In this document: piece by piece, positions 36,043-45,271 of the stretch
Layout: every line of letters begins with the position of its first letter
Position numbering within the stretch: position 1 is the first letter of the stretch
Source of the DNA: an uncultured Emticicia sp.
GTDB taxonomy: Bacteria; Bacteroidota; Bacteroidia; Cytophagales; Spirosomataceae
Direction of reading: 5' to 3'
Assembly (NCBI RefSeq): GCF_937903345.1
Contig: NZ_CALCZQ010000060.1
Coordinates: forward strand, 14,612-78,611
DNA length: 64,000 bases
The notes under the pieces: generated by a model
Told to the model about the DNA's origin: nothing
Databases searched by the model: none
What the model saw: the letters and a program-made list of their open reading frames with translations, nothing else
Made by a program: the position numbers and the translations under genes

Positions 36043-37248
36043 TTAAGAACCCATAATATTATGTCCCATTTTATCTCGTTTGGTCTTTAAATATCCAATA
36101 TTATGTGGATTCGCTTCTATCTCAATCGGAATCGAATCAATAATTTCTAAACCATAACCAATCAAACCCGCCCGTTTTTTAGGATTATTTGAAATCAGTT
36201 TCATTTTTTTAATTCCTAAGTTTCTCAAAATTTGAGCTCCAACGCCATAATCACGCTCATCCATTTTGAAACCTAATTCGAGATTTGCTTCTACAGTATC
36301 ACGCCCCATTTCCTGCAATTTATAGGCTTTCAATTTATTCAATAAGCCAATTCCACGGCCTTCTTGATTCATGTATAAAATTACACCTTTGCCTGCATTT
36401 TCGACAATTTCCATAGCGGCATGAAGTTGAGGGCCACAATCACATCGACAAGAACCGAAAATATCGCCCGTTACACAAGAAGAATGCACACGTACCATAA
36501 TTGGCTCATCTTCTTCCCAAGTTCCTTTGATGAGTGCCAAATGCAGTTGGTCATTATCCAATTGGCGAAAAGCTACCATATCAAAATTACCCCATTCAGT
36601 TGGCATATTTACGCCAATTTCTCTTTTTATGAGCGATTCTTTTGCCAAACGATATTCAATTAAATCTTTAATACTCACCAGTTTAAGATTAAACTTTTTG
36701 GCAATCTCAAAGAGTTGTGGCAAACGAGCCATTGTACCATCTTCGTTCAAAATCTCAATCAAGACACCCGCGGGTTGCAAACCTGCCAAAACTGCCAAAT
36801 CAATGGCGGCTTCAGTATGCCCAGAACGGCGGATAACGCCTCCTTCGGCAGCACGCAAAGGGAAAATATGTCCTGGACGACCTAAATCATCTGGCTTTGT
36901 AGTAGAATTTACAAGTGCTTGAATTGTTTTCGCACGGTCGCTCGCAGAAATCCCTGTGGTGCAACCATTGCCCAATAAATCGACTGATACAGTAAAAGCG
37001 GTTTCATGTTGGGCGGTATTTTTGCCCACCATCATATCAAGTTCTAATTCTTCACAACGCTGACGAGTAAGTGGCGTACACATCAAGCCTCTACCCTCTT
37101 TCACCATGAAATTAACCATTTCTGGCGTAGTTTTTTCGGCGGCACACACAAAATCACCTTCATTCTCGCGGTCTTCGTCATCAACAACGATGATTATTTC
37201 TCCAGTACGAATCGCTTCGATTGCGTCTTCTATGCGGTCTAATTTCAT
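36043..37248 (-). CDS. ribBA: Bifunctional DHBP synthase / GTP cyclohydrolase II
   Basis: The 401-residue fusion supplies both riboflavin precursors. The N-terminal RibB domain (residues 1-200) converts ribulose 5-phosphate to dihydroxybutanone phosphate and shows VVDDEDRENEGDF and RSGHTEAAID. The C-terminal RibA domain (residues about 205-401) opens GTP; zinc cysteines are in VTGDIFGSCRCDCGPQLH and the catalytic region in NQEGRGIGL. Both halves are complete. No recognisable FMN riboswitch was seen in the 112-base upstream gap, which instead contains a perfect hairpin. Confidence 0.96.
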   Translation of the reverse strand: MKLDRIEDAIEAIRTGEIIIVVDDEDRENEGDFVCAAEKTTPEMVNFMVKEGRGLMCTPLTRQRCEELELDMMVGKNTAQHETAFTVSVDLLGNGCTTGISASDRAKTIQALVNSTTKPDDLGRPGHIFPLRAAEGGVIRRSGHTEAAIDLAVLAGLQPAGVLIEILNEDGTMARLPQLFEIAKKFNLKLVSIKDLIEYRLAKESLIKREIGVNMPTEWGNFDMVAFRQLDNDQLHLALIKGTWEEDEPIMVRVHSSCVTGDIFGSCRCDCGPQLHAAMEIVENAGKGVILYMNQEGRGIGLLNKLKAYKLQEMGRDTVEANLELGFKMDERDYGVGAQILRNLGIKKMKLISNNPKKRAGLIGYGLEIIDSIPIEIEANPHNIGYLKTKRDKMGHNIMGS

Positions 37249-37312
37249 TTTAATTTTATCCTTATTATATATAAGTTTTTAACATAAAAATTTATAAAAA
37301 CGTTTATAAACA

Positions 37313-37343
37313 GTCGTGCCACATTGCGGAAATGTGGCACGAC
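37313..37343. other. Perfect 13-bp hairpin between uxs and ribBA
   Basis: GTCGTGCCACATT is exactly complementary to AATGTGGCACGAC across a 5-nt loop (GCGGA). It is much more GC-rich than its surroundings and has no strong T-run on the minus strand, the transcribed direction of both neighbours. Confidence 0.65.
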
Positions 37344-37360
37344 AAAAAATTTATAAATTC

Positions 37361-38341
37361 TTACTTCTTATCAAACTCACGGTGGGCAACTTCATCAAAA
37401 AGTCTTTCTCGTGGTAGGCTCTTGAAGTATTCGTAAGTAATTTTCAAACCTTCTGCACGATTTATTTTTGGTTCCCAACCTAAAATATCTCTTGCTTTGG
37501 TTATATCTGGTTGGCGTTGCTTAGGGTCGTCTTTCGGTAATGGTCTATGAACAATTTTCTGATCGGTTCCTGTCAATTTGATGATTTCCTCAGCAAATTC
37601 ATTCATCGTAATTTCTGATGGATTCCCAATATTCACTGGATAAGCATAATCAGACAATAACAAACGATAAATACCTTCTACCAAATCATCAACATAGCAA
37701 AACGAGCGAGTTTGAGTGCCATCACCGAAGATGGTTAGGTCTTCGCCACGCAAGGCTTGACCGATGAATGCAGGTAATACACGTCCGTCGTTGAGTCGCA
37801 TTCTTGGACCATACGTATTAAAGATACGGACAATGCGAGTTTCCAAACCGTGGTATGTATGGTAAGCCATTGTCATGGCTTCTTGGAAACGCTTGGCTTC
37901 GTCATATACGCCACGCGGACCAACCGGGTTTACGTGTCCCCAATACTCTTCAGTTTGTGGATGAACGAGTGGGTCGCCGTAAACTTCTGATGTTGAGGCA
38001 ATGATTACTCTTGCTTTTTTTACACGAGCCAAACCAAGACAATTATGAATTCCGAGTGAACCAACTTTTAATGTCTGAATCGGAATTTTTAAATAATCAA
38101 TCGGACTTGCTGGTGAAGCAAAGTGCAAAATATAGTCGAGTTCGCCTGGTACGTGAATAAATTTACTCACATCGTGGTGATAAAACTCAAAATTTGGATG
38201 TTTGAACAGATGCTCGATATTGCGTAAATCTCCTGTGATGAGGTTATCCATCGCAATTACATAATGTCCTTCTTTGATAAATCTATCGCAAAGGTGCGAA
38301 CCCAAAAAACCCGCACCACCAGTTATTAATACTCTTTTCAT
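37361..38341 (-). CDS. uxs: UDP-glucuronate decarboxylase (UDP-xylose synthase)
   Basis: The 326-residue extended SDR has the NAD motif GGAGFLGSH (residues 8-16), HFASPASP, the catalytic pair in YDEAK, the STSEVYGDP block and RIFNTYGPRM. These are diagnostic for the UXS branch, which decarboxylates UDP-glucuronate to UDP-xylose, feeding surface polysaccharide synthesis. ugd, which makes the substrate, lies upstream on the same strand; a dead gene separates them. The length equals other bacterial UXS proteins. Confidence 0.93.
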   Translation of the reverse strand: MKRVLITGGAGFLGSHLCDRFIKEGHYVIAMDNLITGDLRNIEHLFKHPNFEFYHHDVSKFIHVPGELDYILHFASPASPIDYLKIPIQTLKVGSLGIHNCLGLARVKKARVIIASTSEVYGDPLVHPQTEEYWGHVNPVGPRGVYDEAKRFQEAMTMAYHTYHGLETRIVRIFNTYGPRMRLNDGRVLPAFIGQALRGEDLTIFGDGTQTRSFCYVDDLVEGIYRLLLSDYAYPVNIGNPSEITMNEFAEEIIKLTGTDQKIVHRPLPKDDPKQRQPDITKARDILGWEPKINRAEGLKITYEYFKSLPRERLFDEVAHREFDKK

Positions 38342-38348
38342 TCTTTGT

Positions 38349-38382
38349 CAATTATCAATTATCAATTATCAATTATCAATTT
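38349..38382 (+). repeat. CAATTAT tandem repeat
   Basis: About 4.7 copies of the 7-base unit CAATTAT lie directly upstream of the uxs start. A related word in inverted orientation overlaps the ugd stop at 38813-38836. Confidence 0.8.
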
Positions 38383-38428
38383 TACTTGTACAATTGACTG
38401 ATAATCACTGTTAAAAAAATAATTGTTT

Positions 38429-38782
38429 CTAATTTATTCTTGTTTTTTTCAAAATAGCAAACAGGACTTTTCCAATCTCATCTACATCTTGAAATATACT
38501 TTCATAAACTTTTAGGTCTATATAATCAGTATCTTTTAACAACTAAAGCCAGTATTTTGTTTCTAAACTTTCTTTATAGGCTATTGACATTTTTGAAGAA
38601 AAATCAACAGTTCAAATTGCCCCATTTGCTTCCGCAATATTAGCTCCGATAGAAGTTCCACTTCTTAAAAGCTGCTTAGAAAAAATAAACTCTTTCTTAT
38701 CATCTTTCAAATATTGGTATGCCCTCACTATTCTAATCGCAAAATTATATGCTTTTGGATATAACGTGGTATCAACAGCCAT
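38429..38782 (-). pseudogene. Four-helix-bundle protein (23S rRNA intervening-sequence type), two stop codons
   Basis: The minus strand has a 118-codon frame from ATG at 38782 to TAG at 38429-38431. It reads YNFAIRIVRAYQYLKDDKKE, FSKQLLRSGTSIGANIAEAN, DFSSKMSIAYKESLETKYWL, which is the family first found in 23S rRNA intervening sequences. Two in-frame stops interrupt it: TGA at 38612-38614 (codon 57) and TAG at 38543-38545 (codon 80, where the family usually has Arg in YWLRLL). No frameshift is needed, so decay is recent. Such genes are multicopy in many Bacteroidota; the function is unknown. Confidence 0.85.
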
Positions 38783-38812
38783 AAGTTAAAGATATGATTA
38801 TTAAATGCTACC

Positions 38813-38836
38813 TAATTGATAATTGTTAATTGTTAA
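38813..38836 (-). repeat. AATTGTTAATTGTTAA word over the ugd stop
   Basis: On the minus strand it reads TTAACAATTAACAATTATCA and supplies the last codons and stop of ugd. It is related to the CAATTAT array at 38349 in opposite orientation, and the two bracket the pseudogene. Confidence 0.6.
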
Positions 38837-40139
38837 CCGTTTCTCTACCAACTGAGAAGTATGTATAACCTAACTCACGCATATCTTTCAATTCATACAA
38901 ATTTCTGCCATCAAAAATAACTTTATTTTTCAATGCAGCTTCCATTTTCTCAAAATCTGGTGTCCTGAATTCTGGCCATTCGGTCATAATCATCAAGGCA
39001 TCAGCTCCTTCGATGGCTTCGTATGGTGTTTTGGCATATTTTACCTTTTTGCCAACTACTCCACGTACGTTTTCCATTGCTTCCGGGTCATAAACTACCA
39101 CTTTTGCACCTGCTTTTCGCAATTCTTTAATATTGTATAAGGCTGGAGCTTCACGAATATCGTCAGTGTGAGGTTTGAATGCCAGTCCCCAAAGAGCAAT
39201 TGTTTTGCCTTTCAAATCGCCATCAAAATGAGCTTTTATGTGCGGCATCATTTTGGTTTTTTGCTTTTCGTTTACTTTCATTACTGATTTCAAAATTTTG
39301 AAATCATAATCAAATTCTGTGGCAGTTTTTTCTAAGGCTTGAACATCTTTAGGAAAACAACTTCCGCCGTAGCCAATTCCTGCAAATAAGAAACGCTTGC
39401 CAATACGACTATCAGTACCGATACCTTTACGAATAGCATCAACATCAGCACCTGCTTTTTCACAAAGATTAGCGATTTCGTTCATAAACGTGATCTTCAT
39501 TGCCAAAAACGCATTCGCAGCATATTTAGTCATTTCGGCCGAACGCTCATCCATAAAGATAATCGGATTACCTTGACGCACTAAAGGTGCATATAATTTC
39601 TCCATTAGTTTTTTCGCTGTTTCAGAAGTTGTACCAATAACTACCCGGTCAGGCTTCATAAAGTCTTCGACAGCAACACCTTCACGCAAAAACTCAGGAT
39701 TCGATACTACGTCAAACTCAACCTTTGCACCTTTTGCCACACGTTCTTGTACTTTTTGAGCTGTTCCAACCGGTACTGTACTTTTATCAATAATCACAAC
39801 GTAGTTTTCGAGCAATGGGCCAAGGTCATTGGCTACGCCCAAAATATATTTCAAATCGGCCGAGCCGTCTTCTCCCGGAGGAGTCGGCAATGCTAAGAAA
39901 ATTACTTGTGCATCTTTGATTCCCTCAGCTAAATTGGTTGTGAATTTCAAACGACCTTCTTTGGTATTACGGTCGAAAATCACATCTAAACCTGGCTCAT
40001 AGATGGTTAATTTCCCTTTGCGAAGTTTTTCAACTTTACGCTCGTCAATATCTACACAAGTAACTTGATTGCCTGTTTCAGCAAAACAAGTTCCTGTTAC
40101 GAGTCCTACATATCCTGTTCCTACTACTGCTATTTTCAT
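38826..40139 (-). CDS. ugd: UDP-glucose 6-dehydrogenase
   Basis: The 437-residue enzyme oxidises UDP-glucose to UDP-glucuronate with two NAD+. It has the N-terminal Rossmann motif MKIAVVGTGYVGLVTG, ALPTPPGEDGSAD, the catalytic Cys in GYGGSCFPKD and the C-terminal domain LWGLAFKPHTDDIREAP. The frame extends to 40208, but that extension is translated from an intergenic repeat, so the start is 40139. Together with uxs it forms a two-step route to UDP-xylose. Confidence 0.96.
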   Translation of the reverse strand: MKIAVVGTGYVGLVTGTCFAETGNQVTCVDIDERKVEKLRKGKLTIYEPGLDVIFDRNTKEGRLKFTTNLAEGIKDAQVIFLALPTPPGEDGSADLKYILGVANDLGPLLENYVVIIDKSTVPVGTAQKVQERVAKGAKVEFDVVSNPEFLREGVAVEDFMKPDRVVIGTTSETAKKLMEKLYAPLVRQGNPIIFMDERSAEMTKYAANAFLAMKITFMNEIANLCEKAGADVDAIRKGIGTDSRIGKRFLFAGIGYGGSCFPKDVQALEKTATEFDYDFKILKSVMKVNEKQKTKMMPHIKAHFDGDLKGKTIALWGLAFKPHTDDIREAPALYNIKELRKAGAKVVVYDPEAMENVRGVVGKKVKYAKTPYEAIEGADALMIMTEWPEFRTPDFEKMEAALKNKVIFDGRNLYELKDMRELGYTYFSVGRETVNN

Positions 40140-40593
40140 ATTTTCAAATCCACCCCTAGCCCCTAAAGAGGAGTTATTTTTAAAACTTGTTTCATCTGAT
40201 TGAGGCAATTTTCAGATTATAGTTTTATATTATTTGGTATTTAGTTTAACCACACAAATGTATAACTTTTTTTAGAAACAAAAGTTTTATTTAAACAAAA
40301 AAAAGTAAAATAATTTCTCAAAAAAAAGGACTTAGTGAATACTTTACTTCATTAAGTCTATATTTTTGGAAAATATATTTTATTTTCGCAATTCTGTTAA
40401 ATCATTAAACATAGTAAAAAATAAAGATTCAATAGCTTTTTTGTATTTAGCTTAATGAAAATTAAACACTAAAATTTTGATATTTTGTTGCTTTTAATAG
40501 AATTTTCATTCGTATATACTTGCATAGACAAATGATTCTTTCGTAAATTCACCAAATAATTTTAATTGTCAATCCTTAAAAGAACATCTTACA
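40140..40593. other. 454-base intergenic region between ugd and the gluconate-dehydrogenase-like pair
   Basis: The gap holds a dispersed repeat at 40151-40175, an AT-rich tract with A-runs, and an imperfect 10-bp hairpin (ACTTAGTGAA/TTCATTAAGT, about 40331-40358). TATACTTG near 40517-40524 is a near match to a -7 box for the plus-strand genes. No ORF is convincing. Confidence 0.5.
40151..40175. repeat. CCCCTAGCCCCTAAAGAGGAG dispersed element
   Basis: The CCCCTAGCCCCTAAAG word with partly complementary ends resembles a very common intergenic element of Bacteroidota genomes (from memory). It lies 12 bases upstream of the ugd start. Confidence 0.6.
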
Positions 40594-41241
40594 TTGAATA
40601 GAAGAGATGCCATGCAAAGAGTAGCCTACCTGATGGGAGGTGCTTTGTCTGCCCCAACGATGATTGCGATGCTCGAAGGCTGCAAGTCTAATACTGCAAC
40701 CGAAGCCGCAACCTCTTTTGCTTTATCGACCGACTATAAAGGCTTGGTTGCCGAAATTGCCGAAATCATTATTCCAAAAACCACGACTCCTGGAGCCAAA
40801 GAGGCAGGCGTTGGCCCGTTTGTAGAAATGATGTTGAAGGATTGCTACAAACCTTCGCAACAAGATCACTTTGTAAAAGGTCTTGATGCACTCGAAGAAG
40901 AATCGAAAAAAGCCAACGGTGGTAAAAAATTCTTGGAAAGTACGCCAGCTCAACAGACTGCTCTTTTGAAGAAATTCGAAATGATGTCGAACGAAGAAGC
41001 AAAGAAAATAGAAACTGCAAAGAAAGTACTCGATGCCGAAACTGGTCTTGCAAAAGAAAACAAAGGCAAAGCAGAAACACCTCCAACGCCATTCTTCAAG
41101 TTAATGAAAGAATTGACACTTTTGGGTTATTTTACTTCGGAAATAGGCTGTAAACAAGCATTGGCTTATGTTGAAGTGCCGGGTAAATACGAAGGTTGTG
41201 TAAAAATGAATCCTGGGCAAAAAGCGTGGGCGTTGAGTTAA
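40594..41241 (+). CDS. Gluconate 2-dehydrogenase subunit 3-like protein
   Basis: The 215-residue protein has a twin-arginine leader (NRRDAMQRVAYLMGGALSAPT) followed by LEGC, a possible lipobox. The mature part shows IAEIIIPKTTTPGAKEAGVGPFVE and FFKLMKELTLLGYFTSEIG, typical of the small subunit that escorts GMC dehydrogenases through Tat. The start is TTG at 40594; the ATG at 40612 would delete the RR pair. The GMC flavoprotein follows 100 bases downstream, so the two form a membrane-linked sugar or alcohol dehydrogenase. Confidence 0.88.
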   Translation: MNRRDAMQRVAYLMGGALSAPTMIAMLEGCKSNTATEAATSFALSTDYKGLVAEIAEIIIPKTTTPGAKEAGVGPFVEMMLKDCYKPSQQDHFVKGLDALEEESKKANGGKKFLESTPAQQTALLKKFEMMSNEEAKKIETAKKVLDAETGLAKENKGKAETPPTPFFKLMKELTLLGYFTSEIGCKQALAYVEVPGKYEGCVKMNPGQKAWALS

Positions 41242-41341
41242 TAAGTGAAAATTTGAATGAGCGAATGATAGAATAATTCGAGCATTCAAAAGCATTTAAA
41301 AGTTTTAAGCAAAGAATACTAAAAATAATCTATTCAATCTG

Positions 41342-43066
41342 ATGAATATTCAAGGTAAAGGAAAAGAAAAAATGACTTACGACGCCATCGTTGTAGGTTC
41401 GGGAATATCAGGCGGCTGGGCTGCCAAGGAATTATGTGAAAAAGGCTTAAAGGTATTAATGATTGAGCGTGGACGTGACATTAAGCACGTAGAAGGATAT
41501 GATACCGCGATGAAAAATCCTTGGGATTTTCCTCACCGTGGCAACATGGACAGCATGGCAAGAGAGCAATATTGGGCGAGCGTTCGTACGGGCTATACCG
41601 GCCGTGAAGAACACCGACATATGTTTGAAAATGACAAAGAAAATCCATATTTAGAGAAAAAAGACCGTGGTTTCGACTGGATTCGTGGTTACCATGTGGG
41701 TGGTCGTTCATTAATGTGGGGTCGTCAGAGTTATCGCTGGAACGAGCGAGATTTCATGGCAAACCTTGAAGACGGACATGGAGTTGATTGGCCAATACGC
41801 TACAAAGATTTAGCTCCTTGGTATAGTTATGTTGAGAATTTCATTGGTGTAAGTGGCACTAAAGATGGTCTGGATGTATTGCCAGATGGTGATTTTCAAC
41901 CTGGAATGGAAATGAACTGTGTTGAGAAAGAATTTAAAGCAAGAACGGCAAAGAAATTTGGTGGTCGTGCCGTAACAATCGGACGAACGGCTCACTTGAC
42001 TGCTCCGACAAAAATACAAACTGATTTAGGTCGAGCTTCTTGCCAATTCCGTAATGCTTGTATGCGTGGTTGCCCGTATGGTGGTTATTTTAGCACACAA
42101 TCGGGTACTTTACCAGCTGCCAATAAAACTGGCAATTTAACGCTTACAACCGACAAAATTGTTCACCAAGTAATTTTTGATGACGAAAAAGGCAAAGCTG
42201 TTGGTGTAAAAGCTATTGACCAAAATACAAAAGAAGAGTATGAATATTTTGCAAAAATTATATTCTTGAATGCCTCTGCCATTAATTCAACTTGGATTAT
42301 GATGCAGTCGAAATCAAAAACCCACGCCAATGGCTTAGGTAATGATTCTGACCAATTGGGCAGAAATATCATGGATCATCATTTGGCGGTAGGTGCTTCG
42401 GGAACTTTCGAGGGTATGGAAGATATGTATTACTATGGCCGTCGTGCCAATGGTATTTATATACCTCGTTTTGCAAACTGGGGTAGCGATAAAAAACGTG
42501 ATTTCGTTCGTGGATTTGGCTACCAAGGTGGGGCAAGCCGTCCGAGTTGGGGACGTGGCGGCCAAATGGATGGCTTCGGAGCTGACTTTAAAGAGGAAAT
42601 GACTCAATTAGGGCCTTGGTCGTTTAATATCGGTGGCTTTGGAGAAACATTGCCAGATGCTAATAATCGATTTACGCTTTCTGACCAAAAAGACAAGTGG
42701 GGCTTACCTGTTGTTCAGTTTGATGCAGGTTGGGGTGAAAATGCCTTGAAAATGCGTGTAACGATGATGAACGAAGCCGCCGAAATGCTTGATGCTGCCG
42801 GAATGAAAAACATCAACACTTATGATGACCGTAGTAAAAACCCTGGTATCGGTATCCACGAAATGGGAACAGCCCGCATGGGTCGTGACGCTAAAACTTC
42901 GGTATTGAATGCTAATAACCAAGTTTGGGGAGCAAGTAATGTATTCGTAACTGACGGTGCAGCTATGACTTCAGCTTCTTGCGTAAACCCATCACTTACG
43001 TATATGGCTCTTACGGCTCGTGCAGCAGATTTCGCTGTGAGTGAGTTGAAGAAAATGAATTTGTAG
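41342..43066 (+). CDS. GMC-family FAD dehydrogenase (gluconate dehydrogenase-like large subunit)
   Basis: The 574-residue flavoprotein begins with the FAD motif YDAIVVGSGISGGWAAKELCEKG and has the GMC C-terminal block IHEMGTARMGRDAKTSVLNANNQ and TDGAAMTSASCVNPSLTYMAL. It lacks a signal peptide, which fits co-export with the Tat-bearing small subunit encoded upstream. ACMRGCPYGG may be a cysteine pair near the active site. Electrons probably go to a cytochrome, but no cytochrome c gene is adjacent. Substrate is a sugar, sugar acid or polyol. Confidence 0.9.
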   Translation: MNIQGKGKEKMTYDAIVVGSGISGGWAAKELCEKGLKVLMIERGRDIKHVEGYDTAMKNPWDFPHRGNMDSMAREQYWASVRTGYTGREEHRHMFENDKENPYLEKKDRGFDWIRGYHVGGRSLMWGRQSYRWNERDFMANLEDGHGVDWPIRYKDLAPWYSYVENFIGVSGTKDGLDVLPDGDFQPGMEMNCVEKEFKARTAKKFGGRAVTIGRTAHLTAPTKIQTDLGRASCQFRNACMRGCPYGGYFSTQSGTLPAANKTGNLTLTTDKIVHQVIFDDEKGKAVGVKAIDQNTKEEYEYFAKIIFLNASAINSTWIMMQSKSKTHANGLGNDSDQLGRNIMDHHLAVGASGTFEGMEDMYYYGRRANGIYIPRFANWGSDKKRDFVRGFGYQGGASRPSWGRGGQMDGFGADFKEEMTQLGPWSFNIGGFGETLPDANNRFTLSDQKDKWGLPVVQFDAGWGENALKMRVTMMNEAAEMLDAAGMKNINTYDDRSKNPGIGIHEMGTARMGRDAKTSVLNANNQVWGASNVFVTDGAAMTSASCVNPSLTYMALTARAADFAVSELKKMNL

Positions 43067-43072
43067 TTTTAA

Positions 43073-43092
43073 GTCCACAACCGATGGACAAC
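43073..43092 (+). repeat. Third copy of the GTCCACA...GATGG word
   Basis: GTCCACAACCGATGGACAAC lies seven bases after the GMC stop and resembles the repeat at 28948. Confidence 0.4.
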
Positions 43093-43101
43093 GAAAATAT
43101 G

Positions 43102-43139
43102 AAAACAGCGAATCTACAATTGTGGATTCGCTGTTTTTG
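43102..43139 (+). terminator. Intrinsic terminator of the GMC gene
   Basis: AAAACAGCGAATC and GATTCGCTGTTTT form a 13-bp stem, continued inward by TACAA/TTGTG, followed by TGTTTTT. Confidence 0.92.
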
Positions 43140-43274
43140 TTTTTACGGAGTTTAATTAAGCACTTAGACCAAAATAATCGAAATAAATTCATTAACTATT
43201 TTACTTATAATCAAGCTTTTATCGCTGCGTATAAGCGTCTCGAATCCAGTAGTGCTTAAATGTTCTTAAAGTTA

Positions 43275-45164
43275 TTATTTCACTGACCAGCCCAATTGCT
43301 CATCTTCGTCTTCAAACTCCAATTCGGCATCTTTTTCCCAAATTTCCATTTCGCAAGGCTTGCAATTAAACTTCAATTTGTATTCGTTTTCGCCGTTTTT
43401 GAGAGTTAGAGGTTCGACTAATTTCTCGCCCATTGTTTCACGTTGGAATCTCGCACACTTACCCAGCTCATATTTCACACAATATTTGGTAGTCATTACT
43501 CGTGCTTTTCCGGGATCCCATTGAAGTTCAAATGCTTTTTCGATTTCTGTTACACCGTGACGTTTGTAAAAAGCTCTCGCCAATTTATTTGAAACATTGT
43601 ACATGAAATCAAGTTTCTGTACAGGGTATGGATGGTCGGTTTTTGTAATTTGATAAGTTTCTCGGTGGTATTCTTTCACACGAATATCTACAAGTTGTTC
43701 TAAAACCTCCCTTCTGATTTCGTTTACCTTCGAGATTGGTAAAAACCAATTTCCTAAAAATTCTACCTCAATATCATCAACAATAAAAGGCGTATTTCCT
43801 GTTTTAGCCAAATTTTTCTTGATATTCGGAATTACCGATTCGGCCGAATTTGCCAGCACTTTTTCGGATTGCATATTTACTATATAATGATGTCCGTCTT
43901 CGTCAATGGCTTTTAGCTCAAAGCCATCGGCAGTTTCAGTAAAATATAGTTTCACACCAATTTTTCTGACCGCACTGTTTTCCTTTTCAACCATTTTGTT
44001 GAACTCAGCATCAGAATTCCGGTAGATAAGTGTACCAACTGGCAACGGCTTAAAGGTATTTGGAATAACAATATTATTGAAAATGATATTGATTTGGGCT
44101 CCATCAGCTTCGCCATTTGCGTTGATAAAAAAAAGCCCATCACCATTGTTTAGCTTTTCGTAATTTTCAATAATATAGCCATTGGCTTTAATTTCAATTA
44201 CTTTTCCGATGTACTGCCCCTGCGATTTTGGACTTTCCCAATTACCAATTTTCTCCTTACGTTTGTTTACAAAATAATCGGTATAGCCGCGATTAAAACT
44301 TCTATCCATTTCTGGCTCAAAATTATAGAATGTTCTACCCGACGACGCTTTTTGGAATTTTTCGGTGTTATCATCTAAAAATGAATCTAATTTTTTTCTC
44401 AAAAACGAAGTATTGTTTTTTACATAAACAATATCTTTCAAACGCCCTTCAATTTTGAACGAACAAACCCCAGCCTCAATCAGATTGGGAAGCTGGTCGC
44501 TCAAATCTAAATCTTTGATAGAAAGCAAATGGCTGTTGGCTATGAGCGTTTTGCCCGTTCCGTCAGTTAAATTATATGGAAGTCGGCAGTTTTGAGCACA
44601 TGAGCCACGGTTGGCACTTCGTTCACCGCCTGCAATACTCATATAACAATTTCCGCTAAACGACACACACAATGCACCTGAAACAAAGAATTCGAGTTCA
44701 ATATCAGTGGCTTCGTGGATTTCACGCACTTGGTCGAGATTGAGTTCTCTGGCCAAAACAGCTCGTTTCATGCCCGCATCGGCCAAAAACTTGACGTGTT
44801 TTGGATCGCGATTATTGGCTTGCGTACTGGCGTGAATCACGATTGGCGGCAAGTCCATTTCCATAATGGCCATGTCTTGCACAATGAGAGCATCAACGCC
44901 AATATCGTATAATTCATGAATCAGTTTTTTGCATTGATTCAGTTCATCATCGTACAAAATCGTATTTATAACCACAAAAACTTGTGCCTTGAATAAATGA
45001 GCATAACGCACCATTTCGGCAATGTCTTCAATCGAATTGGTGGCGTTCGTTCTTGCTCCAAACTGTGGAGCACCAATATATACCGCATCTGCACCCGCAT
45101 TGATTGCTGCCATACCTTGAATCAGGTTTTTAGCAGGTGATAAAATTTCAATTTTCTTTCTCAT
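43275..45164 (-). CDS. U32-family protein (prephenate-dependent RNA hydroxylase type)
   Basis: The 629-residue protein has the U32 peptidase TIM-like core (EILSPAKNLIQGMAAINAGADAVYIGAPQFGAR, split over residues 5-40) with the Cys cluster in GALCVSFSGNCYMS, GGERSANRGSCAQNCR and CKPCE near the C-terminus. Family members TrhP/YegQ and RlhA hydroxylate tRNA or 23S rRNA using prephenate; the older name is collagenase-like peptidase. The long C-terminal part beyond residue 350 fits the multi-domain branch. Which RNA it modifies cannot be decided from sequence. Confidence 0.87.
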   Translation of the reverse strand: MRKKIEILSPAKNLIQGMAAINAGADAVYIGAPQFGARTNATNSIEDIAEMVRYAHLFKAQVFVVINTILYDDELNQCKKLIHELYDIGVDALIVQDMAIMEMDLPPIVIHASTQANNRDPKHVKFLADAGMKRAVLARELNLDQVREIHEATDIELEFFVSGALCVSFSGNCYMSIAGGERSANRGSCAQNCRLPYNLTDGTGKTLIANSHLLSIKDLDLSDQLPNLIEAGVCSFKIEGRLKDIVYVKNNTSFLRKKLDSFLDDNTEKFQKASSGRTFYNFEPEMDRSFNRGYTDYFVNKRKEKIGNWESPKSQGQYIGKVIEIKANGYIIENYEKLNNGDGLFFINANGEADGAQINIIFNNIVIPNTFKPLPVGTLIYRNSDAEFNKMVEKENSAVRKIGVKLYFTETADGFELKAIDEDGHHYIVNMQSEKVLANSAESVIPNIKKNLAKTGNTPFIVDDIEVEFLGNWFLPISKVNEIRREVLEQLVDIRVKEYHRETYQITKTDHPYPVQKLDFMYNVSNKLARAFYKRHGVTEIEKAFELQWDPGKARVMTTKYCVKYELGKCARFQRETMGEKLVEPLTLKNGENEYKLKFNCKPCEMEIWEKDAELEFEDEDEQLGWSVK

Positions 45165-45271
45165 ACGATATTCCGTACTTATTTTTTATTTGATTCCAAA
45201 CGAATCACAAAACTACGAAATACTTCACAAAAAATTGGGTAAATTGTGAATTTACAGAATTTTTAAGGTAG

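Noticed and set aside
37249..37360. FMN riboswitch upstream of ribBA
   Set aside because: None of the conserved RFN sequence blocks is visible and the gap is too short.
40331..40358. Imperfect hairpin upstream of the gluconate-dehydrogenase-like genes
   Set aside because: T-run lies on the minus strand where no gene precedes it; A/T-rich pairing could be chance.
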